Assembly: GCF_000374585.1 (NCBI RefSeq)
Contig: NZ_KB894651.1
Span: 93,975-157,974, forward strand
Length of the DNA: 64,000 nt
Reading direction: 5' to 3'
Source: Phocaeicola barnesiae DSM 18169 = JCM 13652
GTDB taxonomy: Bacteria; Bacteroidota; Bacteroidia; Bacteroidales; Bacteroidaceae
The position numbers and the translations under genes were made by a program. Under the pieces are notes generated by a model, which did not search any database, was not told the DNA's origin, and was given only the letters and a program-made list of their open reading frames with translations. Shown in pieces: positions 1 through 9,290 of the stretch (positions within the stretch are counted from its first letter, which is position 1; each line of letters starts with the position of its first letter).

Positions 1-453
1 CCCGACCTGGCCAATTCCATCCGCAAGGCCATCGACGAGAATACCGGTCTGAAGAAACAGATGGAAGAATTCAAGAAAGAAAAGCAGGCACAGATGAAGG
101 AAAGACTCTTGAGCAACATCAAGGAAGTGAACGGAGTCAAACTTATCAAACTCTGCGCATTGATGACTAGCCCTGAAGCAGTCAAGAACATCGCATTCCA
201 ACTGAGAGGTGAAATCACGGAAAACCTTTTCTTCGTTGCCGGAACCCAGTTCGAAGGAAAACCGACATTGACCGTCATGCTGAGCGACAATCTTGTGGCT
301 GGAGGTCTGAAAGCCGGTGCTCTGGTGAAAGAAGCCGCCAAACTGATTCAAGGTGGTGGTGGAGGACAACCTCACTTTGCGACTGCCGGTGGTAAGAACA
401 TCGACGGTCTGAATGCTGCAGTCGACAAGATCATCGAACTTGCCGGATTATAA
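1..453 (+). CDS. alaS: Alanyl-tRNA synthetase, C-terminal part (truncated by window start)
   Basis: The reading frame is open from base 1 and ends at a TAA, giving the last 150 residues of a protein that is about 870 residues long in this family. AlaRS charges tRNA-Ala in the cytoplasm. The visible part matches the C-terminal DHHA1 (C-Ala) domain: a helical start rich in Lys/Glu, then the glycine-rich [14 protein letters not shown] motif, then a short terminal helix. The motif is characteristic of AlaRS C-termini, though DHH phosphoesterases share the domain. The catalytic and editing domains lie outside the window. A strong hairpin follows the stop codon, so this gene probably ends its transcript. 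Confidence 0.93.
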   Translation, partial: PDLANSIRKAIDENTGLKKQMEEFKKEKQAQMKERLLSNIKEVNGVKLIKLCALMTSPEAVKNIAFQLRGEITENLFFVAGTQFEGKPTLTVMLSDNLVAGGLKAGALVKEAAKLIQGGGGGQPHFATAGGKNIDGLNAAVDKIIELAGL

Positions 454-511
454 TCGTATTCTTCATGTACCGTGAACAACCGTTTACGGCACATGACCGA
501 TAAAACCTTAC

Positions 512-553
512 AACGGCCCTGCCTTTCCGAAAGACAGGGCCGTTACTTTTTAT
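512..553 (+). terminator. Intrinsic terminator after alaS
   Basis: A 10-bp perfect stem (AACGGCCCTG pairing with CAGGGCCGTT, 512-521 with 535-544) is followed by a T-rich stretch (ACTTTTTAT). It lies 58 nt after the alaS stop. Confidence 0.8.
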
Positions 554-583
554 CGGATTTCAGTCAAGCATCCGTCTCTTCCA

Positions 584-671
584 AAACGAACGGACGCATT
601 CCACAAAACAAACGGACGTATTCATTGAAACGAACGGGCGTTCTTAGTCAAACGAACGGGCAAATTCATCC
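584..671. repeat. Four tandem copies of a 22-bp repeat
   Basis: The core AAACGAACGG (AAACAAACGG in copy two) starts at 584, 606, 628 and 650, an exact 22-bp period. The rest of each unit is less conserved but keeps GACG or GGCG and ATTC-like tails. The array fills the gap between the alaS terminator and the end of the convergent helicase gene. I see no open reading frame that explains it. Confidence 0.85.
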
Positions 672-690
672 GGACACGAGTTCGTTTTCT

Positions 691-2118
691 TCATTCGGCT
701 TCTTCCGTCTGCGCCTTCGGCCAGTTCACCAGATACAAGACCTCGGTAGCACGGGTAAAGGCCGTATAAAGCCAACGGTAATAATCCGGAGTCAGCATCT
801 CCTCGGTCATATATCCCTGATCCAGGAAAACCCGCTGCCACTGTCCGCCCTGAGCCTTATGACAGGTTACCGCATAAGCATATTTTACCTGCAAGGCATT
901 GTAATGAGAGTCTTCCTTCATCTTCTTCATCCGCTCGCGTTTGGTCGGCAAATCGGCGTAATCCTCCAGGATGGTATAAAACAGCTTGTCGTTCTGTTCT
1001 TTAGGAAACGAAGGGGCATCCGAGTGTAAAGTATCCAGCAGAATCTTCACCTCCAGTTCCAGGTTCTCGTAATCCGGAAATTCGAGCACCACGTCGGCGA
1101 AACGACAGCCATACATCTCGCGCACACGACGCACACGACGAACTACCGCAATGTCACCGTTGGCTATGAAGTCCACCTCCTTGCAATCCTTTCCCCAGAA
1201 ATAGTTGTTCTTAGCCACCATAAGCAGCTCGCCCGTATTCAGTTCATCCTCCCGGTAAAGAATGGTATTCCGGATACCGTTATTATAAAGGTTAGCCCGT
1301 TTATTCGAACGGCAGATAATCATGGTTTCATCCATCCCTACCTTATCGTAACACTCATTGATGGCTTCTATCAGTTCACTTCCCGGCAAAATCCGGATAT
1401 CCGGAAAACCGCCTAACCGGATACGAGGCAAATCAAAGCCGAAATCTTCCGTAATGTAACGGCGCAACAAAGTCGCATTGTAAAGGATGCCTGAGTCGTT
1501 CATCTGACGCACCACCTGCGTCAGCACACATTCCGTCGGCACGAGCCCGTATCCTTGTAATATTTCCTTCATCAAGGCCGGACTCTCTTCTTCACCTACC
1601 GGAGGAAGCTGGGCCGTATCTCCCACCAGCATCAGCCGGCACCCCTGTCCGCCGTAAATGTACTGAATCAAATCATCCAGCAACCGCCCGGTTCCGAACG
1701 ACATTCCGGAAAGACCGTCGTTCGAAATCATGGAAGCCTCGTCGACGATAAACAAGGTATGCTGGTACAAATTCTGATTGAGCGTAAAATTGTCTGTCTC
1801 ATTCGAGAAAGTCCGCTGCCGGTAGATACGTTTATGGATGGTATAGGCAGGGTGTTGCGCATAGCGGGAAAAGACTTTGGCCGCCCGCCCGGTAGGTGCC
1901 AGCAGCACACACTTCCACTTCAGCAGGTCAAGGGTCTTTACCAATGCGCCGATTAGGGTTGTTTTTCCGGTACCTGCATACCCTTTCAGCAAGAATATTC
2001 CCTCCTGATTTCCTGAAAAGAGAAATTCTGCAAAAGATTTCATTGCAAATTCTTGCTCATCTGTTGGTTTATACAAAAAATTTCGCTTAATTTGCTGCGT
2101 CAAATCATCAATTAACAT
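691..2118 (-). CDS. RecD-like ATP-dependent DNA helicase (AAA_30 / UvrD_C_2)
   Basis: This 475-residue cytoplasmic protein has the superfamily 1B helicase motifs in order. Walker A is GYAGTGKT (residues 46-53), Walker B is FIVDEASM (about 125), motif III is VGDTAQLPPVG (about 170), and near the C-terminus are VTCHKAQGGQW and YTAFTRA, typical of the UvrD_C_2 domain. The family unwinds DNA 5' to 3'. There is no sign of RecB or RecC partners, so it is probably a stand-alone RecD2/Dda-like helicase in repair or replication. The ATG at 2118 leaves a sensible N-terminus 27 residues ahead of the ATPase core. It is transcribed divergently from the next gene. Confidence 0.88.
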   Translation of the reverse strand: MLIDDLTQQIKRNFLYKPTDEQEFAMKSFAEFLFSGNQEGIFLLKGYAGTGKTTLIGALVKTLDLLKWKCVLLAPTGRAAKVFSRYAQHPAYTIHKRIYRQRTFSNETDNFTLNQNLYQHTLFIVDEASMISNDGLSGMSFGTGRLLDDLIQYIYGGQGCRLMLVGDTAQLPPVGEEESPALMKEILQGYGLVPTECVLTQVVRQMNDSGILYNATLLRRYITEDFGFDLPRIRLGGFPDIRILPGSELIEAINECYDKVGMDETMIICRSNKRANLYNNGIRNTILYREDELNTGELLMVAKNNYFWGKDCKEVDFIANGDIAVVRRVRRVREMYGCRFADVVLEFPDYENLELEVKILLDTLHSDAPSFPKEQNDKLFYTILEDYADLPTKRERMKKMKEDSHYNALQVKYAYAVTCHKAQGGQWQRVFLDQGYMTEEMLTPDYYRWLYTAFTRATEVLYLVNWPKAQTEEAE

Positions 2119-2144
2119 AATGCTGTAGAAAAAGTTTACATAAG

Positions 2145-2177
2145 TTTGACGTGAATAAATTTATTTATTTATTTTTG
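2145..2177 (+). promoter_or_regulatory. Bacteroidetes sigma-ABfr type promoter
   Basis: TTTG at 2145-2148 and TAttTTTG at 2170-2177, spaced 21 nt, match the Bacteroidetes -33/-7 consensus. The start codon of the following gene is at 2212. Confidence 0.65.
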
Positions 2178-2211
2178 CGATACGAATATAAACTAAAAAA
2201 ATAATATTATC

Positions 2212-2895
2212 ATGAAAACAGTTATTAATCTTGTATTAGCCGTCTGCGTAATCTGCTTAGTGTATATCTGCTACGGCAGTATCATGGGCCCTATCAACTT
2301 CACTAAAGAAAAAGACATCCGAGAAAAAGCGATTATCGCTCGTTTGATCGATATTCGTAAAGCACAACAAGAATATCGTACAGCACACCGATGCTATACA
2401 GACAACTGGGATACCTTGATTACTTTCGTTAAAACAGCCAAGGTACCGTTCATCATGAAGGAAGGTTCTTTGACAGACGACCAATTGAATGGTGGTATGA
2501 CTGAAAAGAAAGCTATGGAAATGATCCAGAAGGCAAAACGTACCGGTAAATGGGACGAAGTAAAGGCTGCCGGTCTGGAAAACTTCCGTCGTGATACTGT
2601 ATGGGTAGCCGTTATGGATACTATCTTCCCGAAAGGATTCGTTGCAGACTCTCTGCCGTTCGTTCCTTACGGAAATGGCAACAAGTTTGAACTGGCTATC
2701 CGCAAAGATACTACAGAAACAGGTGCTCCTCTGAACTTGTTCCAGGCTCAGGTTCCTTACGAAACTTATTTGAGCGGAATCAACGAACAGGAATTGCTTA
2801 ATCTGAAAGACTTGCAGACTAAGTTGAACAAGTACTGCGGTTTGAGAGTCGGTGATATCGAACAGCCGAACAACAACGCAGGTAACTGGGAATAA
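2212..2895 (+). CDS. Conserved hypothetical protein with N-terminal membrane anchor
   Basis: This 227-residue protein begins with a hydrophobic stretch (about residues 4-22), so it is probably anchored in the inner membrane with the rest in the periplasm. The remainder is soluble and charged, with the segment RKAQQEYRTAHRCYTDNWD (residues 49-67), reminiscent of the helix-then-loop start of pilin-like or pseudopilin domains; this is a weak resemblance. I do not recognise the function. It is the first gene of a likely operon with the DUF3822 protein (20-nt gap) and rsmD, and a clear promoter stands upstream. Confidence 0.75.
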   Translation: MKTVINLVLAVCVICLVYICYGSIMGPINFTKEKDIREKAIIARLIDIRKAQQEYRTAHRCYTDNWDTLITFVKTAKVPFIMKEGSLTDDQLNGGMTEKKAMEMIQKAKRTGKWDEVKAAGLENFRRDTVWVAVMDTIFPKGFVADSLPFVPYGNGNKFELAIRKDTTETGAPLNLFQAQVPYETYLSGINEQELLNLKDLQTKLNKYCGLRVGDIEQPNNNAGNWE

Positions 2896-2915
2896 TCTCC
2901 TCTATTACATAAAAA

Positions 2916-3731
2916 ATGACTGAACGTATCGATTTAAGCAAATCGGACCAATATACATTATCCATCCGCCTGAGCGCGGATGGATTTTCTTTTTCTATCT
3001 ACAATCCCTTGAGTGGCAGCGACTTCTATTTCCAGCCATACCCCATCCATACCCAGCATTCACTGGCGGCCAACGTGAAGTCTTTTCTGGCAGAGACCGA
3101 AGAACTTTCACTTCCTTACCGCCAGACCAACCTGCTGATACATTCGTCGCGATATACTCCTGTTCCCCTGGAGCTGTACGAGGACGAACAGATGGATACA
3201 CTTTTCTATCAGAACCTGCCCAGACAAAATAACGAAGTCATTCTGTGCAATATATTGGGAAGAAGCAATTCAGTGGTCCTCTTTTCGCTTGACAAACTGA
3301 CTCACGTGTTCCTGTCAGAGAAATTTCCGGAAGCACGTTTCTTTGCAGCCATCAGTCCGCAGATAGAATACCTGGCTGCCCGAAGCAAGCAAGGGAACAA
3401 CCGGAAACTCTTTGCCAACCTCCATCCCGCCTCCATCGACGTGTTGGCCTTCGACAAAGGGAAACCGTTACTGCTGAACACTTATTCCATCAGAGAAACG
3501 GCCGACCAATGTTACTACATACTCAACGTATGGAAAGAACTGGGCTACGACCAGGAACGGGACGAACTGCATCTGGCCGGAAACCAGCCCAAGAAAGAAC
3601 TGCAGCAAATGCTGCAGCCTTACCTGAGACACGTATACATTATTAACCCCCAGGCGGAATTCAACGACTCGGAAGCCAGCCGTATCGAAGAGATTCCGTT
3701 TGACATGCAATCCTTGATATCATGCGAGTAA
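2916..3731 (+). CDS. DUF3822 family protein
   Basis: This 271-residue cytoplasmic protein has no signal peptide or membrane segment. It matches, from memory, the Bacteroidetes-restricted DUF3822 family, which is commonly encoded directly before rsmD. The layout fits: its last 10 bases overlap the rsmD start. Its function is unknown. Translational coupling to rsmD suggests a role linked to ribosome maturation, but that is inference from position only. The start ATG follows the upstream gene's stop by 20 nt. Confidence 0.75.
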   Translation: MTERIDLSKSDQYTLSIRLSADGFSFSIYNPLSGSDFYFQPYPIHTQHSLAANVKSFLAETEELSLPYRQTNLLIHSSRYTPVPLELYEDEQMDTLFYQNLPRQNNEVILCNILGRSNSVVLFSLDKLTHVFLSEKFPEARFFAAISPQIEYLAARSKQGNNRKLFANLHPASIDVLAFDKGKPLLLNTYSIRETADQCYYILNVWKELGYDQERDELHLAGNQPKKELQQMLQPYLRHVYIINPQAEFNDSEASRIEEIPFDMQSLISCE

Positions 3732-4288
3732 TCAGCGGTATTTATAAACGGAGACGTTTTGATGTTCCCCATACATTCAAAGCACGTCCGACAACAGACT
3801 TTGCCAAAGAAAACCTGTTCAATGTACTGAACAATTACCTGGATTTTGAAGATCATGTAACGGCCCTCGACTTGTTTGCCGGCACAGGCAGCATCAGCAT
3901 CGAACTGGTTTCACGTGGATGCGACCGGGTCATATCAGTAGAAAAAGACCCGCAACACTATGCCTTCATCTGCAAGGTCATGAAAGAAGTGAAGACCGAC
4001 AAATGCCTTCCGATACGCGGAGACGTATTCAAGTACATGGAACGGTGCGGAGAACAGTTCGATTTCATCTTCGCCGACCCGCCCTATGCCTTGAAAGAGC
4101 TGAAAACAATCCCTTCACTGGTCTTCCGCTATAACCTGTTGAAACCCGACGGACTTTTCGTCCTGGAACACGGGAAAGACCTCAGTTTCGAAAATGACCC
4201 TCATTTTATAGAACACCGGCACTATGGCAGTGTAAACTTCTCATTCTTCAGAGAAGCGGAGCCAGCAGCCGAACCACAGACTCTGTAA
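3722..4288 (+). CDS. rsmD: 16S rRNA (guanine(966)-N2)-methyltransferase RsmD
   Basis: RsmD uses S-adenosylmethionine to methylate G966 of 16S rRNA in the small subunit. The 188-residue protein has the family's opening (MRVISGIYKRR), the conserved RPTTDFAKENLFNVL segment, the SAM-binding DLFAGTGSISIE motif (about residues 46-57) and the catalytic DPPY motif (about 119-122). Its length is normal. The start overlaps the DUF3822 gene by 10 nt. Its last 41 bases overlap the 3' end of the convergent cardiolipin synthase gene. Confidence 0.93.
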   Translation: MRVISGIYKRRRFDVPHTFKARPTTDFAKENLFNVLNNYLDFEDHVTALDLFAGTGSISIELVSRGCDRVISVEKDPQHYAFICKVMKEVKTDKCLPIRGDVFKYMERCGEQFDFIFADPPYALKELKTIPSLVFRYNLLKPDGLFVLEHGKDLSFENDPHFIEHRHYGSVNFSFFREAEPAAEPQTL

Positions 4289-5690
4289 AACGATTGCTCC
4301 AGGAACGGGCCGCCCACATTTTCGGTACCAGAAACATGCATTTCTTCTGGTCTTCCAGAAAGATATTTTTCAAAGCCAATGCTGTCTCCTTGTCATAGAA
4401 GAAAGCATTGGCTTCAAAATTATGTTCGAAACTCCGGAAATCCATGTTGGTCGAACCGACCGTACTCCACCGGTCGTCCGATACCATCAGCTTGGAATGC
4501 AGGAATCCTTTCCGGTACAGGTAAATCCGTACACCGGCCTTCATCAACATATCCAGGTAAGAAAAAGATCCCTTATGAGTCAACCAGGTATCGGCCTTCT
4601 TGGGTATCATGATCCTGACGTCGATTCCGGCCAAGGCCGCAGTCTGCAGTGCGGTCAATATCTGCTCTGTAGGAAGCAGGTATGGTGTCTGCACATAGAA
4701 ATACTTCCGTGCACTGCTGATTGCCATCATAATGCCCTGCATCATCTCCCGCCATTCCCCTACCGGGTCTGAAGTCACAATCTGGGCAACTACCGTTCCT
4801 TTTTCCCGCATTTTCGGATAATACACCTCACCAGTCAACAATGTCCGGTCCACTACATACCAGTCGGTAAGAAAAGCCGTCTGAAGTCCATACACGGCTT
4901 TACCGGACAGTTTCACATGGGTGTCCCTCCAAGGGCCCCACGAAGTCCCTTTGATGTAACGGTCGGCAATGTTCATTCCACCGATAAAACCTACCTTACC
5001 GTCGATGACAACAATCTTCCGGTGATTCCGGTAATTCACTTTACTGGTGAACTGCGGGAAACGTACCTTCAGAAAACTCTGGGCATCGATACCTTCGAAA
5101 AGCATCTGTTCATAAAAGGCACGATCCACTTTCCAGCAGCCCACATCGTCGTAGAGCACACGTATCTTCACCCCCTCACGTGCCTTGTCATTCAGAATAT
5201 CCCGCAACAATCTGCCGGTAGCATCGTTCTCGAATATATAGAATTCCAGATGAATGTGGTGGCGCGCCTTCGATACCTCACGTATCAGATCCAGCAACAT
5301 GGAAGCTCCATCCGTATGGATAGCCAGGGCATTCCCCTCAAACGTCAGTGCATTACAAGTACGCCTGAAGAATCCCATCAGGATATGCTGGTCTTTCGAA
5401 ACCGGAAGAGAAAGCTGCGCCTGGAATTCAGCCATCGGACGTTTCCGTAACCTGCTGTACCCTTTCCGGCTGATGAGACGTTCCTTACGCGTGCTACGCC
5501 CAAAGAAGAAATAAAAGACAAGACCGACAACCGGCAAAAAGAAAAGCACAAGAATCCAAGCCATTGTCTTGACCGGATTCCGGTTATCGAGAATAATGAC
5601 CAGAGCTATACTGAAAATCAAGCTGAAATATAAAATGTAGAAAACTACATAAGCAGCTTCACCAAGTAAGGAGAAATCAGTCATAGGCAT
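4248..5690 (-). CDS. cls: Cardiolipin synthase (two-PLD-domain type)
   Basis: The enzyme joins two phosphatidylglycerols to form cardiolipin at the inner membrane. The 480-residue protein has two N-terminal membrane segments (about residues 12-34 and 45-63), a PLDc_N region, and two phospholipase D HKD motifs: HRKIVVIDG with H223, K225 and D230, and HSKLMVSDD near residue 400. Length and order match ClsA-type synthases. The gene is convergent with rsmD and overlaps it by 41 nt, leaving no room for separate terminators between them. Confidence 0.92.
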   Translation of the reverse strand: MPMTDFSLLGEAAYVVFYILYFSLIFSIALVIILDNRNPVKTMAWILVLFFLPVVGLVFYFFFGRSTRKERLISRKGYSRLRKRPMAEFQAQLSLPVSKDQHILMGFFRRTCNALTFEGNALAIHTDGASMLLDLIREVSKARHHIHLEFYIFENDATGRLLRDILNDKAREGVKIRVLYDDVGCWKVDRAFYEQMLFEGIDAQSFLKVRFPQFTSKVNYRNHRKIVVIDGKVGFIGGMNIADRYIKGTSWGPWRDTHVKLSGKAVYGLQTAFLTDWYVVDRTLLTGEVYYPKMREKGTVVAQIVTSDPVGEWREMMQGIMMAISSARKYFYVQTPYLLPTEQILTALQTAALAGIDVRIMIPKKADTWLTHKGSFSYLDMLMKAGVRIYLYRKGFLHSKLMVSDDRWSTVGSTNMDFRSFEHNFEANAFFYDKETALALKNIFLEDQKKCMFLVPKMWAARSWSNRFTESVVRLLAPLL

Positions 5691-5805
5691 TGCTTTTCAA
5701 CAAAATTACGACTATTTTCCGAAACTCGTCTATACCGGCACAAAAAAAGGTTCACCCGGCCTTAAAAGCCAAGTAAACCTTCTATGAACAAAAGCAGTAT
5801 TATTG

Positions 5806-8691
5806 TCAGAAACGACGACGGCCAGGACCACCAAAGCCACCCGGGCCTCCGAATCCTCCACGGCCACCAGGTCCCATCTCCGGACGGGCACCCTTCCCAC
5901 CGAAAAGATTCAAGCGGTAAATGAAGTGAACCATACAATAGCTGTAGATTGCATTATACTCTGTATCCTGACGCATGGCAGCACTGATGGTACGGCTTAC
6001 GTTGCTCTGATTCTTCAGAATATCATAGAACTGGATACTTACAGTTGCCGCATTCCCTTTCAGGAAATTCTGCGAAATCTGTGCATTCCAAATCAGTTCG
6101 TCACGGTTCATGCTGGCATCTGCATATCCCCGACGTGAGTTCTGAGAGATATCTGTAGAAATGGACATGTTCCACGGCAGATTCACATTGGTACTGGCAC
6201 CGTAAGAGAACTGATAGGTATCCATGTTATTTTCTTTCTGGAAGTTGTTACGTGTACGCGTATAGTTCAACGATCCGTTCAAAGAGAACTCCCACCAGTC
6301 ACCGCGATACGTTCCGCGCAGACGCTCGGACAAAGTCAGCTGACGAGTCTTGTTCTTGTCGGCCTGATTCATCAGGTCCTCATCACTGATATAGCTGACG
6401 ATATTGTTGAAACGTGACATCGTAAAGGTATTGATGGTAAATTTCTTGTTGCGCAATGCGGTATTCGTTCCCAATATACCGAACAGGTTCCAGTTTCCGT
6501 TGATATTTTCCGGCATCGTAACGTATCCACCGGTTTCTTCGTTATACTGACGGCGGTTACTGATGCTGTTCAATACATTCTGGAAACGCAAATGGGTCAT
6601 GACCCCCCGTTGCTTTTCCGGGTTGAACATGTTATAGAATACCATCAACGAGTTGGTGAAGGAAGGCTTCAATCCTGAATTTCCCACACGGATATCCAAG
6701 GGGTCTGTATCGTCTACAATCGGCAACATGTCTGTCATGCTCGGCTGTGAACTTCTTCCCCGGTAATTCACACGCAACTGACTGGTCTTTGAAAAATTAT
6801 ACCGGAAGTCCAGGGTCGGTGTAAAATTGAAGACCTTTCTGACTACCGCTGTATCCAAATCTCCCTGCTTGTAAGACAATTTGGTATTCTGAGGCTGGAA
6901 AGAACCTCCGACATTCAACTGCATCTTTTCACGAATCCAACGCAACTGCACATCTGCCTGGTGGTTATAGTAATCGTATTCTGCCGTCTTACTTAAATCC
7001 GGATTGAACACAGCCACATCAGTCAGATACCCTTCAGGGATAGTCCAGCCATTCGGCATATCGTAGGTCGAATTGTCTGTCTTCGACTTGCTATACTGGA
7101 AATTATAACTGAACTGAAGGAAACCACCTTTAAAAATCGGTTCACTGTAAGTGAAACGCAACGAATAATTATACGACTTTGTCGGTGTTGTGATATATCG
7201 GTTCAAGATTTCCAACTGCTCTTCAAGCGTCTGTTGATAATATTCTGTCGTTGATGTAGAGAACTGTTCGCTTTCGCTGTTGGTATAATTATAAGTACCA
7301 CGGAAGTTGATGTTACGGCCGGGTTTACCCAAACGACGGTTAAGCATCAAGGAACCTCCCGCTGATACATCATCACTCTTACTCAAAGAATTACGGACAA
7401 TGGTATTGATGATGTTTTCTTCCGGAACCAAGGATGTCAAATCCTCAGCATTCATCAGTTCATCGGTATCGTGTTCGGGGTCTGCATTGAACGTATACGA
7501 TTTCGAATCACTGGCATTGTTTGTTTTTCCGTAGGTCAACCGTGGACGGACAAGTACGGTAGTCAAAGTATCCGGATTCCATTCGATACGGAAATCGGCT
7601 GTCAAGTTCGTGGTCTTGTTCCGGTTCGCAGTCAGGGCATTCTTGAATGAACTGGTTTCGCTGGAAATAAACGTTTCTGAATTCGTCTTGCTCTGGATAT
7701 CGGCATCCCTATAATTAAAGTTCACACTACCACCTGTTTCCAGTTTTTCACTTTTGGTCGCAAAATTGAAACCACCCATTTTCACGGCATTCAGTCCGTT
7801 CTGACCACCCCATCGGCCGCCACCGCCGCCGCCAGGAAAGCCGTTGTCATTCACATTGTTCATTGATCCGATAACCGTAAACTGATTGTCTCCCCAGAAA
7901 CGGTTCACCATCAGTTTACCGCTATAACGGTCTTCTGTACCGGCTGCCACATCGGCATTTCCCAGCCAGCCATGATTCATACCGGGCTTCACACTCAGGT
8001 CAAGTACGGTTTCTTCTTCACCGTCGTCAATGCCTGTCACCCGGGCCATATCCGATTTCTTATCGTAGGCACGTATCTTGTCGATGATGTTTACGGGAAG
8101 GTTCTTCATGGCAATGTTCGGGTCGTCCGCAAAGAATTCCTTGCCGTCTATCATGATTTTCTTGATTTCCTTGCCGTTGATGGTAATGGTACCGTTTTCA
8201 TCCACCTCGGCTCCCGGCAATTTCTTTACCAGCTCTTCCAGTGCCGAACCTTCCGGTACACGATAGGCCGAACTGGTGTACACCAAGGTATCTTCCGAAG
8301 CCGTTACCTCCGGAGCCTGCGCTACAATCACAGCTCCTTCCAGCATGATGGCATCCGAATTCAACTCGATTTCACCCACATTCAAACGCTGACGGGCACT
8401 TGTCAGTTTTACCGATTTCAATACCGGCTTATACCCGACAAAAGAAATTTTCAGTAAATAGTCTCCCGGCCTGGCAGACAAAGAAAACTTTCCGTCCAGA
8501 TTGGTCACATTTCCTACCACCATGGAACTGTCTTTCGGTGCAAGGAGCTGTACCGTCGCCTGCATGACAGGCGATTTGTCGTCTCCATCAAGTACTGTAC
8601 CCGACACCGTCACTCTCCTGCTACCGCTTTGTGCAAAAGCAGACATCACCATCAGTGACATCAGCAGTATACCCATTACCCACTTTTTCAT
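5806..8691 (-). CDS. TonB-receptor-like outer membrane beta-barrel protein
   Basis: This 961-residue protein has a signal peptide (residues 1-20, ending AFAQ), a carboxypeptidase-regulatory-like beta-sandwich domain (about 25-110), a degenerate plug-like region containing NGKEIKKIMIDGKEFF (about 160-185), and a long beta-rich barrel. It therefore sits in the outer membrane. It belongs to the broad Bacteroidetes outer-membrane barrel family rather than the SusC class, and there is no SusD partner nearby. The last 30 or so residues are almost entirely Gly, Pro, Arg and Phe, a low-complexity tail instead of the usual aromatic barrel end. The substrate is unknown. Confidence 0.82.
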   Translation of the reverse strand: MKKWVMGILLMSLMVMSAFAQSGSRRVTVSGTVLDGDDKSPVMQATVQLLAPKDSSMVVGNVTNLDGKFSLSARPGDYLLKISFVGYKPVLKSVKLTSARQRLNVGEIELNSDAIMLEGAVIVAQAPEVTASEDTLVYTSSAYRVPEGSALEELVKKLPGAEVDENGTITINGKEIKKIMIDGKEFFADDPNIAMKNLPVNIIDKIRAYDKKSDMARVTGIDDGEEETVLDLSVKPGMNHGWLGNADVAAGTEDRYSGKLMVNRFWGDNQFTVIGSMNNVNDNGFPGGGGGGRWGGQNGLNAVKMGGFNFATKSEKLETGGSVNFNYRDADIQSKTNSETFISSETSSFKNALTANRNKTTNLTADFRIEWNPDTLTTVLVRPRLTYGKTNNASDSKSYTFNADPEHDTDELMNAEDLTSLVPEENIINTIVRNSLSKSDDVSAGGSLMLNRRLGKPGRNINFRGTYNYTNSESEQFSTSTTEYYQQTLEEQLEILNRYITTPTKSYNYSLRFTYSEPIFKGGFLQFSYNFQYSKSKTDNSTYDMPNGWTIPEGYLTDVAVFNPDLSKTAEYDYYNHQADVQLRWIREKMQLNVGGSFQPQNTKLSYKQGDLDTAVVRKVFNFTPTLDFRYNFSKTSQLRVNYRGRSSQPSMTDMLPIVDDTDPLDIRVGNSGLKPSFTNSLMVFYNMFNPEKQRGVMTHLRFQNVLNSISNRRQYNEETGGYVTMPENINGNWNLFGILGTNTALRNKKFTINTFTMSRFNNIVSYISDEDLMNQADKNKTRQLTLSERLRGTYRGDWWEFSLNGSLNYTRTRNNFQKENNMDTYQFSYGASTNVNLPWNMSISTDISQNSRRGYADASMNRDELIWNAQISQNFLKGNAATVSIQFYDILKNQSNVSRTISAAMRQDTEYNAIYSYCMVHFIYRLNLFGGKGARPEMGPGGRGGFGGPGGFGGPGRRRF

Positions 8692-8774
8692 CGTCGTTGC
8701 TTCATTTTTTTATTTCAGTTGTCCGTTTGACACCTATCCGCCGAAAAGGTTTAACAGGCGTATCTTAAAAAAAG

Positions 8775-9182
8775 TTATTTACGACGGAATGTTCTTTCCA
8801 TCCGCTGTTTCTGCAACTGAAATTCCCAACAGATGACATTAATCACCATATATACGATACCGATTGAATTGTCGGCCTCCTGCATATCATTATCAATAGC
8901 AGCCTTCACCAGAACCACCACATAATAGATACCCCACACATAAAGCGCATATTTCATCGCTTTCAGACGCAAACTTCCTGTCACTTCATTCTCATCCTTG
9001 GTCTTTGCCAGAAAGACCATGAATAAAGATACCCAAATAACCAGTTTCATTCCCAGTTTGACAAGCACCAGATTGCCATCGTGCACCATACCAAACATAT
9101 ACATCAACATCGGCACAAAAACAGCCAGCAGCAGAAGTGCATAGCCTGCCACTCTGCACGGAACAGGTAAAATTCCTTTCAT
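8775..9182 (-). CDS. Small integral membrane protein, function unknown
   Basis: This 135-residue protein has four likely membrane helices (about residues 10-32, 38-60, 75-97 and 100-115) and a basic tail. I do not recognise a named family. The ATG at 9182 gives a short basic N-terminus before the first helix; a longer frame upstream lacks support. It is transcribed divergently from aroB and sits 83 nt upstream of the beta-barrel gene on the same strand, so the two may be co-transcribed. Confidence 0.6.
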   Translation of the reverse strand: MKGILPVPCRVAGYALLLLAVFVPMLMYMFGMVHDGNLVLVKLGMKLVIWVSLFMVFLAKTKDENEVTGSLRLKAMKYALYVWGIYYVVVLVKAAIDNDMQEADNSIGIVYMVINVICWEFQLQKQRMERTFRRK

Positions 9183-9258
9183 AATTACATTTCATTAAAA
9201 TTTGTCCACAAAAATAATTAAATGTTATCTTTCTGACATCCTCATCTGACTTTTTTTC

Positions 9259-9266
9259 TATTTTTG
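9259..9266 (+). promoter_or_regulatory. -7 element of the aroB promoter
   Basis: TAttTTTG at 9259-9266 followed by C is a perfect Bacteroidetes -7 element. A possible in-frame TTG start at 9264 lies inside it, which argues that translation begins at the ATG at 9291. Confidence 0.6.
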
Positions 9267-9290
9267 CGCAATAAAACATGCATTCATCTT

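Noticed and set aside
472..1029. Plus-strand frame antisense to the helicase gene
   Set aside because: It begins in the alaS terminator and runs through the tandem repeat; the opposite strand has clear helicase motifs.
9264..9290. aroB start at TTG 9264
   Set aside because: The codon lies inside a perfect promoter -7 element; ATG 9291 gives the family's normal N-terminus.
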